From an uncultured Oscillospiraceae bacterium (lineage in GTDB: Bacteria; Bacillota; Clostridia; Oscillospirales; Ruminococcaceae): DNA of 6,846 bases. Numbering within the stretch: the stretch's first letter is position 1; each line of letters begins with the position of its first letter. The stretch spans positions 1 to 6,846 of the forward strand of contig CAKQGD010000075.1 of the NCBI GenBank assembly GCA_934232845.1, read 5' to 3'. Under the pieces are notes generated by a model, which had not been told where the DNA came from, did not search any database, and saw only the letters and a list, made by a program, of their open reading frames with translations. The translations under genes were made by a program, and so were the position numbers. Positions 1-6,545 of this stretch are shown piece after piece.

Positions 1-79
1 TTCCCAAGGAGACCTTGTCATCACCACATGGAACACGAACCTCCGCGACGGCGCCGCCGTAACGGTACAGGAGGGGTAA
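1..79 (+). CDS. RND efflux adaptor (membrane fusion protein), C-terminal fragment
   Basis: Only the last 25 codons and the TAA stop (77-79) are inside the window; the reading frame enters from the left edge with its first full codon at position 2. The visible end reads SQGDLVITTWNTNLRDGAAV and then TVQEG. The 'GD-V-T-nn-LRDG-A-V-V' pattern is the usual last beta-strand of AcrA/HlyD-type adaptors that pair with RND permeases. The stop is 3 nt before the permease start, and the permease's ribosome site lies inside the last codons of this gene, so the two are almost certainly co-transcribed and translationally coupled. The adaptor would sit outside the membrane and link to the pump. The assignment rests on this short tail plus context; the body of the protein is not visible. 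Confidence 0.8.
   Translation, partial: SQGDLVITTWNTNLRDGAAVTVQEG
69..76 (+). promoter_or_regulatory. Ribosome binding site of the RND permease
   Basis: AGGAGGGG lies 6 nt before the ATG at 83 and is embedded in the final codons of the adaptor gene, just before its TAA. It fixes the permease start and suggests coupled translation of the adaptor-permease pair. Confidence 0.85.
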
Positions 80-82
80 CGA

Positions 83-3000
83 ATGTTCGGTCTGACAAAG
101 CTTTCCCTCAAGCGCCCCGTTTCGGTTTTTATGGTAATCGTCGCTCTGTTGGTGTTCGGCGTGTCGGCGCTGTTCAGCACACCTTTGGAGCTGATTCCGG
201 ACATTGAAATGCCGATGCTCATTATCTACACACCTTATGCGGGCGCTCCGCCCGAGGATGTTGACGCCCTCGTCAGCGGGCCGATTGAAGACGCCCTCTC
301 TACCATTGCGGGCGTTAAAAATGTACAGTCCTCCTCCATGGAGCATGTCTCAATGGTCATGCTGGAAATGGAATACGGCACCGATATGGAGACGGCACAT
401 TCCGATGTGAAAAATGCGCTCGATTTGTACGCTTCTTCCCTTCCCGACGAGGCGGGAGATCCCACCGTCATCGAAATCGGCATGAGTATGATGTCCACCA
501 TGGCGCTTACCGTTTCTTCGACGGCGGATATGGATCTCGCCAATTACGTCGAGGAAACCATTGTCCCAGAGTTTGAGCGTTTGTCCGGCGTGGCGTCGGT
601 CGGCGTTTCCGGCGGGCAGAGCGACTATATCAGCGTGGAGCTCAACGAGGAAGCCGTGACGCAGTACGGCCTGTCTATTCAGACAATTGCCCAGATCATC
701 GGCGCGGCGGACTTTACTCTGCCGGTCGGCACTCTGTCGCAGGGCGACATCGATATGACGGTGCGCGGCGGTGTGAGCTACGACACCGTCGAAAGCCTCA
801 AGGACATTCCTCTGACGCTGGCCACCGGAGACGTGATTCATCTTTCCGACATTGCGAGAGTATATCTTGCCAAAGAAGAGGCTTCCTCCGTCAGCCGCTA
901 CAACGGCAGCGAAAACGTTACAATCAGTATTTCAAAACGTCAGAGTGCCTCTACTCTTGCCGTAACCCGCGCCGTTACCAATGTCGTCGATCAGATCAAT
1001 CAGCAGGACCTCGGCGTCGAAATCGGCGTTATCTTTGACAGCAGTGAAACGATTCTCAGCGCGCTCTCATCCCTGTCTCAGGCATTGGGCGGCGGCATTC
1101 TGCTCGCCATGCTGGTGCTGTTTCTCTTTTTCGGAGACTGGCGTGCCTCTCTGATCGTCGGCGCCTCTATCCCCGTCTCGCTGCTGGTGACGATCTGCGC
1201 TATGATGCTGATGGATTTCACCTTCAATATGATGTCGATCGGCGGTCTTGTCATCGGCGTCGGCATGATGGTTGACAACTCCATCGTCGTAATCGAAAGC
1301 TGTTTCCGTATGCGTGAAAGCGGAAAAAGCTTTTATGACGCGGCACTGGAAGGCACACGCGTCGTTACCGGTTCCATTTTCGCATCCACCCTCACCACAG
1401 TCGTGGTTTTTCTGCCGATTGCCCTGCTGGAGGGAATGTCCGGAGAGCTGTTCGGCGAGCTGTGCTTCACCATTGTCTTTTCTCTGATCGCCTCACTGAT
1501 CTCCGCGGTCACGCTGGCACCGCTGGTCTTCTACCGCATGTCTCCGGTAGAGCACAGCTTCGCGGGCGTTTCCAAGGTAATGAACCGCCTTTATGGCTGG
1601 TATTCCAAGTTTCTGCCGAGTACCTTCCGTCATAAAAAGCTTGTTGCCCTGATTGCGATGGCAATGCTGATCGCTTCGTGCCTGCTGGTCCCTCTGACCG
1701 GGGTGGAGCTTATGCCCGCAACCGATGAGGGTACCGTCAGCATCAGCATTGAAACCCGTCCCGGTCTGAGCACCGCCGCTTTGGAGAAGCGAATTGCCGC
1801 AATTGAAGAAATGGTGGCCGCTCATCCGGACGTTGACCGTTATTCTCTGACCGCGGGCGGAAGCGGACTCTCATCCATGATGGGCGGCTCCGGCAGCGCC
1901 AGTATTACGGCGTATCTCAAAAGCGACCGCTCGATGTCTACCATTGAAGTTGTCGATGAATGGCGCGAGCAGACCGCCGGCTTGCTTGACTGTACCGTTG
2001 ATGTTTCCTCGTACAGCACAACCAGCATGATGGTCGGCGGCAGCGACGTCATGATTTCTCTGGAATCCACCGATTATGAACCGCTCAGGGAAGCTTCCTC
2101 CGTTGTATCCGAAATGCTCGAGGCCAATCCCTATATTATCCGCGCGACCTCCAATATTTCCTCCGGCACGCCGCAGGCCGAGATCGTTGTAGATCCGATC
2201 AAGGCAGGCGCTAACGGCCTTGTTCCCGCCTCCGTTCTGTCCAACGTATACACCATGATCTCCGGCACTGAAGCAATGACGCTTTCCTCCAACGGACGCG
2301 ACTACTCCGTTATGGTGGAATACCCGGAGGACCGATTTGTGACCGTGTCTGATCTGGAGGACATGATGATTACAAATGCGGCGGGTATGCAGGTGCCGCT
2401 GCGTGATATTGCGACCATTAAATTTTCCGACAGTCCGTCGAGCATTACCCGTCTCAACGGCAAATATCAGCTTACGGTGACTGGACAGAAGGCCTCTGAC
2501 GCACCGGCCACTCTTGCGGCCACGCTGTACAACGAGGCGCGTGCGCTCGAGCTTCCGGGCGAAGTTCAGGTTGTACAGAGCTCGATCGATGTGGAAACAC
2601 AGAATGAATTTTCCTCTTTGTTCTCTGCCATCGGAGCCGCTGCATTTCTTGTCTTTATGGTCATGACAATGCAGTTTGAGTCTCCGCGTTTTGCGATCGT
2701 CGTGATGATCTCTCTGCCGTTCGCGCTGATCGGCTCGTTCGTCGTCGTCTTTATCAGCGGCACAACATTCAATATGCCGTCTCTGATGGGCTTCCTCATG
2801 CTGGTCGGCACAGTCGTCAACAACGGCATTTTGTTTATCGACACGGCCAATCAGATGCGCTATGAGGATCATATTCCCGCGGAGGACGCGCTGCTGCAGG
2901 CAGGTCTTCTGAGAATGCGCCCGATTTTTATGACAACGCTGACGACCGTTCTCGCAATGGTGCCGATGGCCTTTTCCACCAGCGGCAACGGCGCGCTGAT

Positions 3001-3193
3001 GAGCGGCATGGCCTTCGTCATCATGGGCGGCCTGATGGCCTCGACCATTCTGACGCTCTTGCTGCTGCCTTCGTTCTATCTGCTGCTTGACAGCAAGCAT
3101 ACGCCTGAAGAAAAGCAGCGCATGCGCGAAGAAAAAGTCGCCGCCAGAGTCAGAAAAGAAGAAGAGCGAATGGCCGCAAAAGCGAGGTCTTAA
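83..3193 (+). CDS. RND-family efflux permease (HAE/AcrB-like), complete
   Basis: Proton-driven RND exporter of 1036 residues, the normal length for an AcrB/SwrC-type permease. TM1 is near residues 12-32. A large extracytoplasmic loop follows, then TM2-6 (about 336-482), TM7 (about 517-537), a second large loop, and TM8-12 (about 847-1002). The N-terminus (LSLKRPVSVFMVIVALLVFG) and PDIEMPMLIIYTPYAGAPPEDV (36-60) are family signatures. TM4 carries GVGMMVDNSIVVIES (392-406), giving D398 but N399 where AcrB has a second Asp. TM10 carries GTVVNNGILFID, giving N913 in place of AcrB Lys940; R944 and T951 match AcrB Arg971 and Thr978. Met pairs occur at 599-600 and 649-650. The last 33 residues are a charged, probably helical cytoplasmic tail. 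The start is set by the AGGAGGGG site. The adaptor is directly upstream and no outer-membrane channel gene is visible. Substrate unknown; drugs, amphiphiles or peptides are all possible. Confidence 0.95.
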   Translation: MFGLTKLSLKRPVSVFMVIVALLVFGVSALFSTPLELIPDIEMPMLIIYTPYAGAPPEDVDALVSGPIEDALSTIAGVKNVQSSSMEHVSMVMLEMEYGTDMETAHSDVKNALDLYASSLPDEAGDPTVIEIGMSMMSTMALTVSSTADMDLANYVEETIVPEFERLSGVASVGVSGGQSDYISVELNEEAVTQYGLSIQTIAQIIGAADFTLPVGTLSQGDIDMTVRGGVSYDTVESLKDIPLTLATGDVIHLSDIARVYLAKEEASSVSRYNGSENVTISISKRQSASTLAVTRAVTNVVDQINQQDLGVEIGVIFDSSETILSALSSLSQALGGGILLAMLVLFLFFGDWRASLIVGASIPVSLLVTICAMMLMDFTFNMMSIGGLVIGVGMMVDNSIVVIESCFRMRESGKSFYDAALEGTRVVTGSIFASTLTTVVVFLPIALLEGMSGELFGELCFTIVFSLIASLISAVTLAPLVFYRMSPVEHSFAGVSKVMNRLYGWYSKFLPSTFRHKKLVALIAMAMLIASCLLVPLTGVELMPATDEGTVSISIETRPGLSTAALEKRIAAIEEMVAAHPDVDRYSLTAGGSGLSSMMGGSGSASITAYLKSDRSMSTIEVVDEWREQTAGLLDCTVDVSSYSTTSMMVGGSDVMISLESTDYEPLREASSVVSEMLEANPYIIRATSNISSGTPQAEIVVDPIKAGANGLVPASVLSNVYTMISGTEAMTLSSNGRDYSVMVEYPEDRFVTVSDLEDMMITNAAGMQVPLRDIATIKFSDSPSSITRLNGKYQLTVTGQKASDAPATLAATLYNEARALELPGEVQVVQSSIDVETQNEFSSLFSAIGAAAFLVFMVMTMQFESPRFAIVVMISLPFALIGSFVVVFISGTTFNMPSLMGFLMLVGTVVNNGILFIDTANQMRYEDHIPAEDALLQAGLLRMRPIFMTTLTTVLAMVPMAFSTSGNGALMSGMAFVIMGGLMASTILTLLLLPSFYLLLDSKHTPEEKQRMREEKVAARVRKEEERMAAKARS

Positions 3194-3328
3194 ATCTGCA
3201 GACCGCCTTAAGCGCTCCGTCCGTTTTCTATGATTCCTGCGCTTTATTCGCAGCAAACTATCTCTGAAGTCTATCACAGACAAAACGCCCTCGTACGTAT
3301 TGTACGAGGGCGTTTTGCTTGTTTTCGT
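3194..3328. other. Convergent intergenic region
   Basis: A 135-nt gap between the ends of two convergent genes. The only clear content is the terminator hairpin at 3281-3317. A weak 5-bp hairpin (CTGCG/CGCAG, 3237-3253) is also present but is too short to interpret. I see no plausible small gene here. Confidence 0.8.
3281..3317. terminator. Bidirectional intrinsic terminator
   Basis: A perfect 16-bp inverted repeat: CAAAACGCCCTCGTAC at 3281-3296, a 5-nt loop (GTATT), and GTACGAGGGCGTTTTG at 3302-3317. The arms begin with A4 and end with T4, so on either strand a GC-rich 11-bp core stem is followed by a U-run. It lies 87 nt past the permease stop on + and 11 nt past the reductase stop on -. 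That is the expected place for one shared terminator serving two convergent operons. Confidence 0.92.
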
Positions 3329-5260
3329 TCAGATATTCTGCATTGTCCGCACGGCGGCCTCCAGAACACAGCGAATCTGGCTGCCTTTTTCTTTCTGCCG
3401 AATTGCAATGCAGTCAATTCCATTCTTTCTCAATTCTTTTTCCATTTCCATTCCGGGTGCGTCTCTCAACCCGACGGCATATACCACGGCATCAAATTTT
3501 CCGAAGGAACGGCGATGCCCGTCTTCCTCCCCGAACAGCTCTCCGTTCTGAATCGCGGCAGCCGTTACACCTGTCTCAAGCCGAACTCCCCGCGCACACA
3601 GGCGCTCCAAAAGCGGATTGCGGATATTCCAGTAAGCATCCTGCGCAAGGCGGGGGGCCATCTCGAAAACCGTGATTTCTTTTCCGTATTCCGAGAGAAA
3701 TTCGGCACACTCACAGCCAATCAGCCCGCCGCCAAGCACCGCCACCCGCTCGCCGCACCATGCGTCGCCGTTGAGAAGATCGACGGCGCTCGTTTCTTCT
3801 ATGGAACCGTCGTTCTGCGCGAGTTTCGGTGCGAAGGCCTCCTTCCCGCAGGTCAGTACCACAAGATCATATCCTTGTGCGGCGGCCTGCTCGGCGGTAA
3901 TCCGCGTGCCGGTCAGAATGCGTACACCGAATCTTTCCGCCTCGCGGGTCATCGCAGGAATCATGCTGAGGATATCCCATTTCATTGGGGGAACGCCTGC
4001 CGCGCGCACCAAACCGCCGAGCTGCTCTTCTTTTTCCGCCAGCGTCACTGTATGGCCGCGGCGCGACGCTGCAATCGCGGCCTGAAGGCCCGCGGGACCT
4101 CCCCCCACCACGAGAATTCGTTTCTTTTCTGCGGCGGGTTCAATGGAAAGAAGCGTTTCCTTTCCGACAAACGGATTGACCGTGCAGACAATGCCCTTTT
4201 GCTTTTCCTTTTCATTGATACAGCAGGTGCATCCGATGCAGCGCCGGATTTCGTCTTCTCTGCCAAGCCGTACCTTTTGCGGCCAATATGGATCCGCAAT
4301 CAGTCCCCGATTGATTGAAACAAGATCCATTCTGCCGTCCTGCAGTGCAAGCTCCGCCATTTTCGGTTCCGTAATGCGCCCTCCTCCGATTACCGGAATA
4401 AAAACGGATTGTCTGATTTTTTCCGCATCCTCAATCAAAAAGCCCTGTTCCTGAAAATAGGAGGGAAATTCCCAGTCGTATTCATTCGGCGAGCCGGCAT
4501 TCACGTCGAGACAGTCAATGCCCGCGTCCTGCAGAAGACGGGCAAACACACGGCTTTCTTCGATGCCGCGTCCGCCGTTAATCTCGCGCGAAGCAAAACG
4601 CGCCAGCAGAGGATATGCGGGGCCCACCTTCTCTCTGACGAGCTGCGTCAATTCCAAAGCAAACCGCACACGGTTGTCAAAGGTGCCGCCATAGCGGTCC
4701 GTTCGCTTATTGGTGCGCCCGGAGAGCCATTCTGCAAGAAAATAGCCGTTTGCAAAGTGCAGCTCGATTGCATCAAAGCCCGCTGCCACAGCCAGCTCTA
4801 CCGAATTGAGATAATCCTTTTTATACTGCTCGATCTCTTCCTCGCGAACTGACCGCGTGGGCGCCTGCGCAACCGGACACCGCACCGCAGAGGGAGCCAT
4901 CGCTTTTTGCCCCACAGAGGCGGGATAGTCCGTGCAGCGCCCCAGATGCCCGATCTCGATAGCCGCTTTTGCGCCGTGCCTGTGAATTCCTTCTGTAACC
5001 GCTTTCCATCCGGGAAGCGTCTCCCAATCCCACAGACCCGCAGAAAGCCGCGACTTGACACCGAGCCGCTGAGGATACGCATGCTCTACGATGATCAATC
5101 CCACGCCGCCTTTGGCGCGTTCTTCATAGTAATCCGCGAGGCGCTGCGTCGGACGTGAATTTTCGTCGCAGAGGCTCGTCCCCATCGGCCCCATGACAAT
5201 ACGGTTTTTCAGTTCCATCGAGCCGATGTGAAACGGCAAAAACATTTTCTCGTAAGTCAT
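3329..5260 (-). CDS. OYE-family NAD(P)H:flavin ene-reductase with [4Fe-4S] and FAD domains (enoate/2,4-dienoyl-CoA reductase-like)
   Basis: A 643-residue soluble flavoenzyme with three modules. Residues 1-335 form an FMN-binding TIM barrel: MGPMGT at 23-28, IGHLGR with H105, and ELHFANGYFLAEWL, where H168/N171 match the OYE substrate-binding His/Asn pair and Y173 is in the usual GY position, followed by GRTNKRTDRYGG. Cys341, 344, 347 and 359 form a C-x2-C-x2-C-x11-C [4Fe-4S] site. The C-terminal half is a disulfide-reductase-like fold with GGGPAG (386-391) for FAD and LGGGLIGCE (509-517) for NAD(P)H. Family members pass hydride from NAD(P)H through FAD, Fe-S and FMN to an activated C=C bond (2,4-dienoyl-CoA, 2-enoates, cinnamates, bile-acid intermediates). 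The expected C-terminal FAD Gly-Asp motif is not recognisable; the end reads IAIRQKEKGSQIRCVLEAAV. The start at 5260 is chosen for its AGGAGA site; an ATG at 5278 would add six residues. It is the last gene of the - operon. Substrate not assignable. Confidence 0.93.
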   Translation of the reverse strand: MTYEKMFLPFHIGSMELKNRIVMGPMGTSLCDENSRPTQRLADYYEERAKGGVGLIIVEHAYPQRLGVKSRLSAGLWDWETLPGWKAVTEGIHRHGAKAAIEIGHLGRCTDYPASVGQKAMAPSAVRCPVAQAPTRSVREEEIEQYKKDYLNSVELAVAAGFDAIELHFANGYFLAEWLSGRTNKRTDRYGGTFDNRVRFALELTQLVREKVGPAYPLLARFASREINGGRGIEESRVFARLLQDAGIDCLDVNAGSPNEYDWEFPSYFQEQGFLIEDAEKIRQSVFIPVIGGGRITEPKMAELALQDGRMDLVSINRGLIADPYWPQKVRLGREDEIRRCIGCTCCINEKEKQKGIVCTVNPFVGKETLLSIEPAAEKKRILVVGGGPAGLQAAIAASRRGHTVTLAEKEEQLGGLVRAAGVPPMKWDILSMIPAMTREAERFGVRILTGTRITAEQAAAQGYDLVVLTCGKEAFAPKLAQNDGSIEETSAVDLLNGDAWCGERVAVLGGGLIGCECAEFLSEYGKEITVFEMAPRLAQDAYWNIRNPLLERLCARGVRLETGVTAAAIQNGELFGEEDGHRRSFGKFDAVVYAVGLRDAPGMEMEKELRKNGIDCIAIRQKEKGSQIRCVLEAAVRTMQNI

Positions 5261-5264
5261 GGCG

Positions 5265-5270
5265 TCTCCT
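5265..5270 (-). promoter_or_regulatory. Ribosome binding site that sets the reductase start
   Basis: On the - strand AGGAGA lies 4 nt before the ATG at 5260. It sits between two in-frame ATGs (5278 and 5260), so it can serve only the downstream one. The 5278 ATG overlaps the hydrolase stop as ATGA but has no comparable site visible before it. Confidence 0.8.
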
Positions 5271-5274
5271 TTTT

Positions 5275-6441
5275 TCATAGGCCACAGTTGAAATCGACCT
5301 GACAATATACGATTTTTCCGTCTGCAATGGTCATCTGCGGAACCAGCAGGCGGTTTGTCTCGCGGTAGGTGGATTTGGAATCCTCAAACGATGCCTTCAC
5401 ATTTTCCATTCGGAAAATCGCAGCGTCCGCAAACGCGCCGGGCCGAAGCGTTCCGATTTTCCCCTTGAGACCCATCAGCTCAGCGGGTTTCTCCGTCACC
5501 ATGCGGGTCAGCGCCGTCATATCCACACCCGCAAGCAGGTATTTTGACATCAAAAACGGCAGGTTTCTGACCTTATGACCCATGTTCGCGGCATAGATTA
5601 CGATGTCAGACCCTATCACATCGGGAAGAAAGCCCTGCCGGATTGCAGCCTCGGCGACCTCATGATCGTAATGGAATGTGCCGTTCGCCGCGTCGAAGAT
5701 GACGCCGCGGCGGCGTGCCTCCATGACCTCGGGGAGAATCTTTCCCTCTTCGTCAAGAATGCTTTTTCCGTCCGTACAGGTAAAGCAATGGCAGTAAATA
5801 TCGCCCGGACGCAGACGCGAGGCGACATCCGCGGCAGACACCGTCATGCTGGTAGTATGCACGCAGACACGGCAGCCGATCTCATCGGCAAGGCGCAGCG
5901 TCGCTTCGAGAATTTCGATTCCCCTGTCTCCCACATTCGAGGTGCTGAGCATCAGCTTCAGCCCAAGAAGCTGCTCCGGATATTTTTCAAAAATGGCTTT
6001 TATATTGTCGTAGCTCATATGGCCGGGCGTCAAAAGCGCGGGGTCGTAATGCGTATGCCATTCACGCCCGTAAAGACCGCCGGGGTTGACGCTGATGTAG
6101 GAACGGATTCGCAAAATGCTGCTCACGATTACATTCTGATAAAATGAATCGAAATTCGCACTGCCGGCGGTACCGGGATCTACAACAGAGGTCACGCCGA
6201 ACGGCAGGCACTGCTCCGGCTTAATGCAAAACTCGCTTGCGCCGTAAAATACATGCGCGTGGTAGTCCACAAGCCCCGGCAGCACATAGCAGCCACAAGC
6301 ATCCACCATTTCTCCGCAGGTATGCTCACCGGGCGTGACCTCCGCCATCTTGTTTCCTATAATGCCCAGTGTTTTTACCTCATCCACGCCCGAGGCGGGG
6401 TCGATCACATGCCCGTTTTGGATCAAAATATCATATTTCAT
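5275..6441 (-). CDS. COG3964-type amidohydrolase/deacetylase (binuclear metal, dihydroorotase-like fold)
   Basis: A 388-residue cytosolic metal-dependent hydrolase of the amidohydrolase superfamily, full length for the COG3964 group (relatives Atu3266 and EF0837, sometimes mislabelled dihydroorotase). It opens with the small beta domain (MKYDILIQNGHVIDPASG) and has PGLVDYHAHVF with the metal-binding HxH at H61/H63. K162 in LLGLKLMLS is the probable carboxylated bridging Lys, H195 (VCVHTT) and H218 (YCHCFTC) are further ligands, and D279 (IGSDI) is the catalytic Asp. It closes with GTLRPGAFADAAIF and the returning beta domain. Characterised relatives hydrolyse small acyl esters or amides such as acetyl-(R)-mandelate, so deacylation or cyclic-amide opening is plausible here; the substrate is unknown. 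The family's GHG-type loop before the Asp is replaced by AANGT (251-255). The start is fixed by GGAGGT at 6451-6456. The gene ends 14 nt before the reductase start, so the two are co-transcribed. Confidence 0.88.
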   Translation of the reverse strand: MKYDILIQNGHVIDPASGVDEVKTLGIIGNKMAEVTPGEHTCGEMVDACGCYVLPGLVDYHAHVFYGASEFCIKPEQCLPFGVTSVVDPGTAGSANFDSFYQNVIVSSILRIRSYISVNPGGLYGREWHTHYDPALLTPGHMSYDNIKAIFEKYPEQLLGLKLMLSTSNVGDRGIEILEATLRLADEIGCRVCVHTTSMTVSAADVASRLRPGDIYCHCFTCTDGKSILDEEGKILPEVMEARRRGVIFDAANGTFHYDHEVAEAAIRQGFLPDVIGSDIVIYAANMGHKVRNLPFLMSKYLLAGVDMTALTRMVTEKPAELMGLKGKIGTLRPGAFADAAIFRMENVKASFEDSKSTYRETNRLLVPQMTIADGKIVYCQVDFNCGL

Positions 6442-6450
6442 TGAAAAGAA

Positions 6451-6456
6451 ACCTCC
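6451..6456 (-). promoter_or_regulatory. Ribosome binding site of the amidohydrolase
   Basis: GGAGGT on the - strand, 9 nt before the ATG at 6441. It decides the start: the frame is open for 26 more codons upstream, but that extension lacks a ribosome site, runs through the site itself into the intercistronic hairpin, and resembles no family N-terminus. The chosen start gives the standard MKYDILIQNG opening. Confidence 0.85.
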
Positions 6457-6475
6457 AAAAATCTGCTTTGGAAAG

Positions 6476-6519
6476 ATGGAAAGTTGCTGCACCCTAAAGA
6501 AGCACAGCAACTTTTCCAT
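6476..6519 (-). other. Intercistronic imperfect hairpin between symporter and amidohydrolase
   Basis: Arms 6476-6489 (ATGGAAAGTTGCTG) and 6505-6519 (CAGCAACTTTTCCAT) pair over 14 bp with one bulged base, around a 15-nt loop. It fills much of the 104-nt gap between the symporter stop (6546) and the amidohydrolase start (6441). On the - strand the stem is followed only by TCTTTCC, not a clean U-run, so it would be a weak or partial terminator at best. It could also be an mRNA 3'-end stabiliser that sets different levels for the transporter and the enzymes. No convincing promoter is visible in the gap. Confidence 0.6.
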
Positions 6520-6545
6520 TACATCAAATCAAAACCGGATTTCCG

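Noticed and set aside
1871..3283. 470-codon open frame on the - strand opposite the permease
   Set aside because: It is antisense to a clear RND gene, rich in His/Arg/Gln as expected of a shadow frame, resembles no family, and has no visible ribosome site. It arises from the codon bias of the permease.
3230..4318. 362-codon open frame on the + strand opposite the reductase
   Set aside because: It runs through the terminator hairpin and is antisense to conserved FAD and NAD(P) motifs. Its protein has no recognisable domain.
3329..5260. Naming the reductase baiCD, baiH or fadH
   Set aside because: The domain order matches, but the Fe-S spacing and C-terminus differ, and no other bile-acid or fatty-acid genes are in the window. 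Only the family can be supported.
5575..6147. 190-codon open frame on the + strand opposite the amidohydrolase
   Set aside because: A shadow of the conserved metal-binding regions of the - strand gene, with no family likeness.
5275..6441. Naming the amidohydrolase as dihydroorotase (pyrC)
   Set aside because: The fold and HxH motif are shared, but the overall pattern fits COG3964. No pyrimidine genes lie nearby, and the neighbours suggest a different substrate.
6442..6545. A promoter for the amidohydrolase in the gap
   Set aside because: TTGATG- and TTGCTG-like hexamers occur on the - strand, but none has a fitting -10 box at 16-18 nt.
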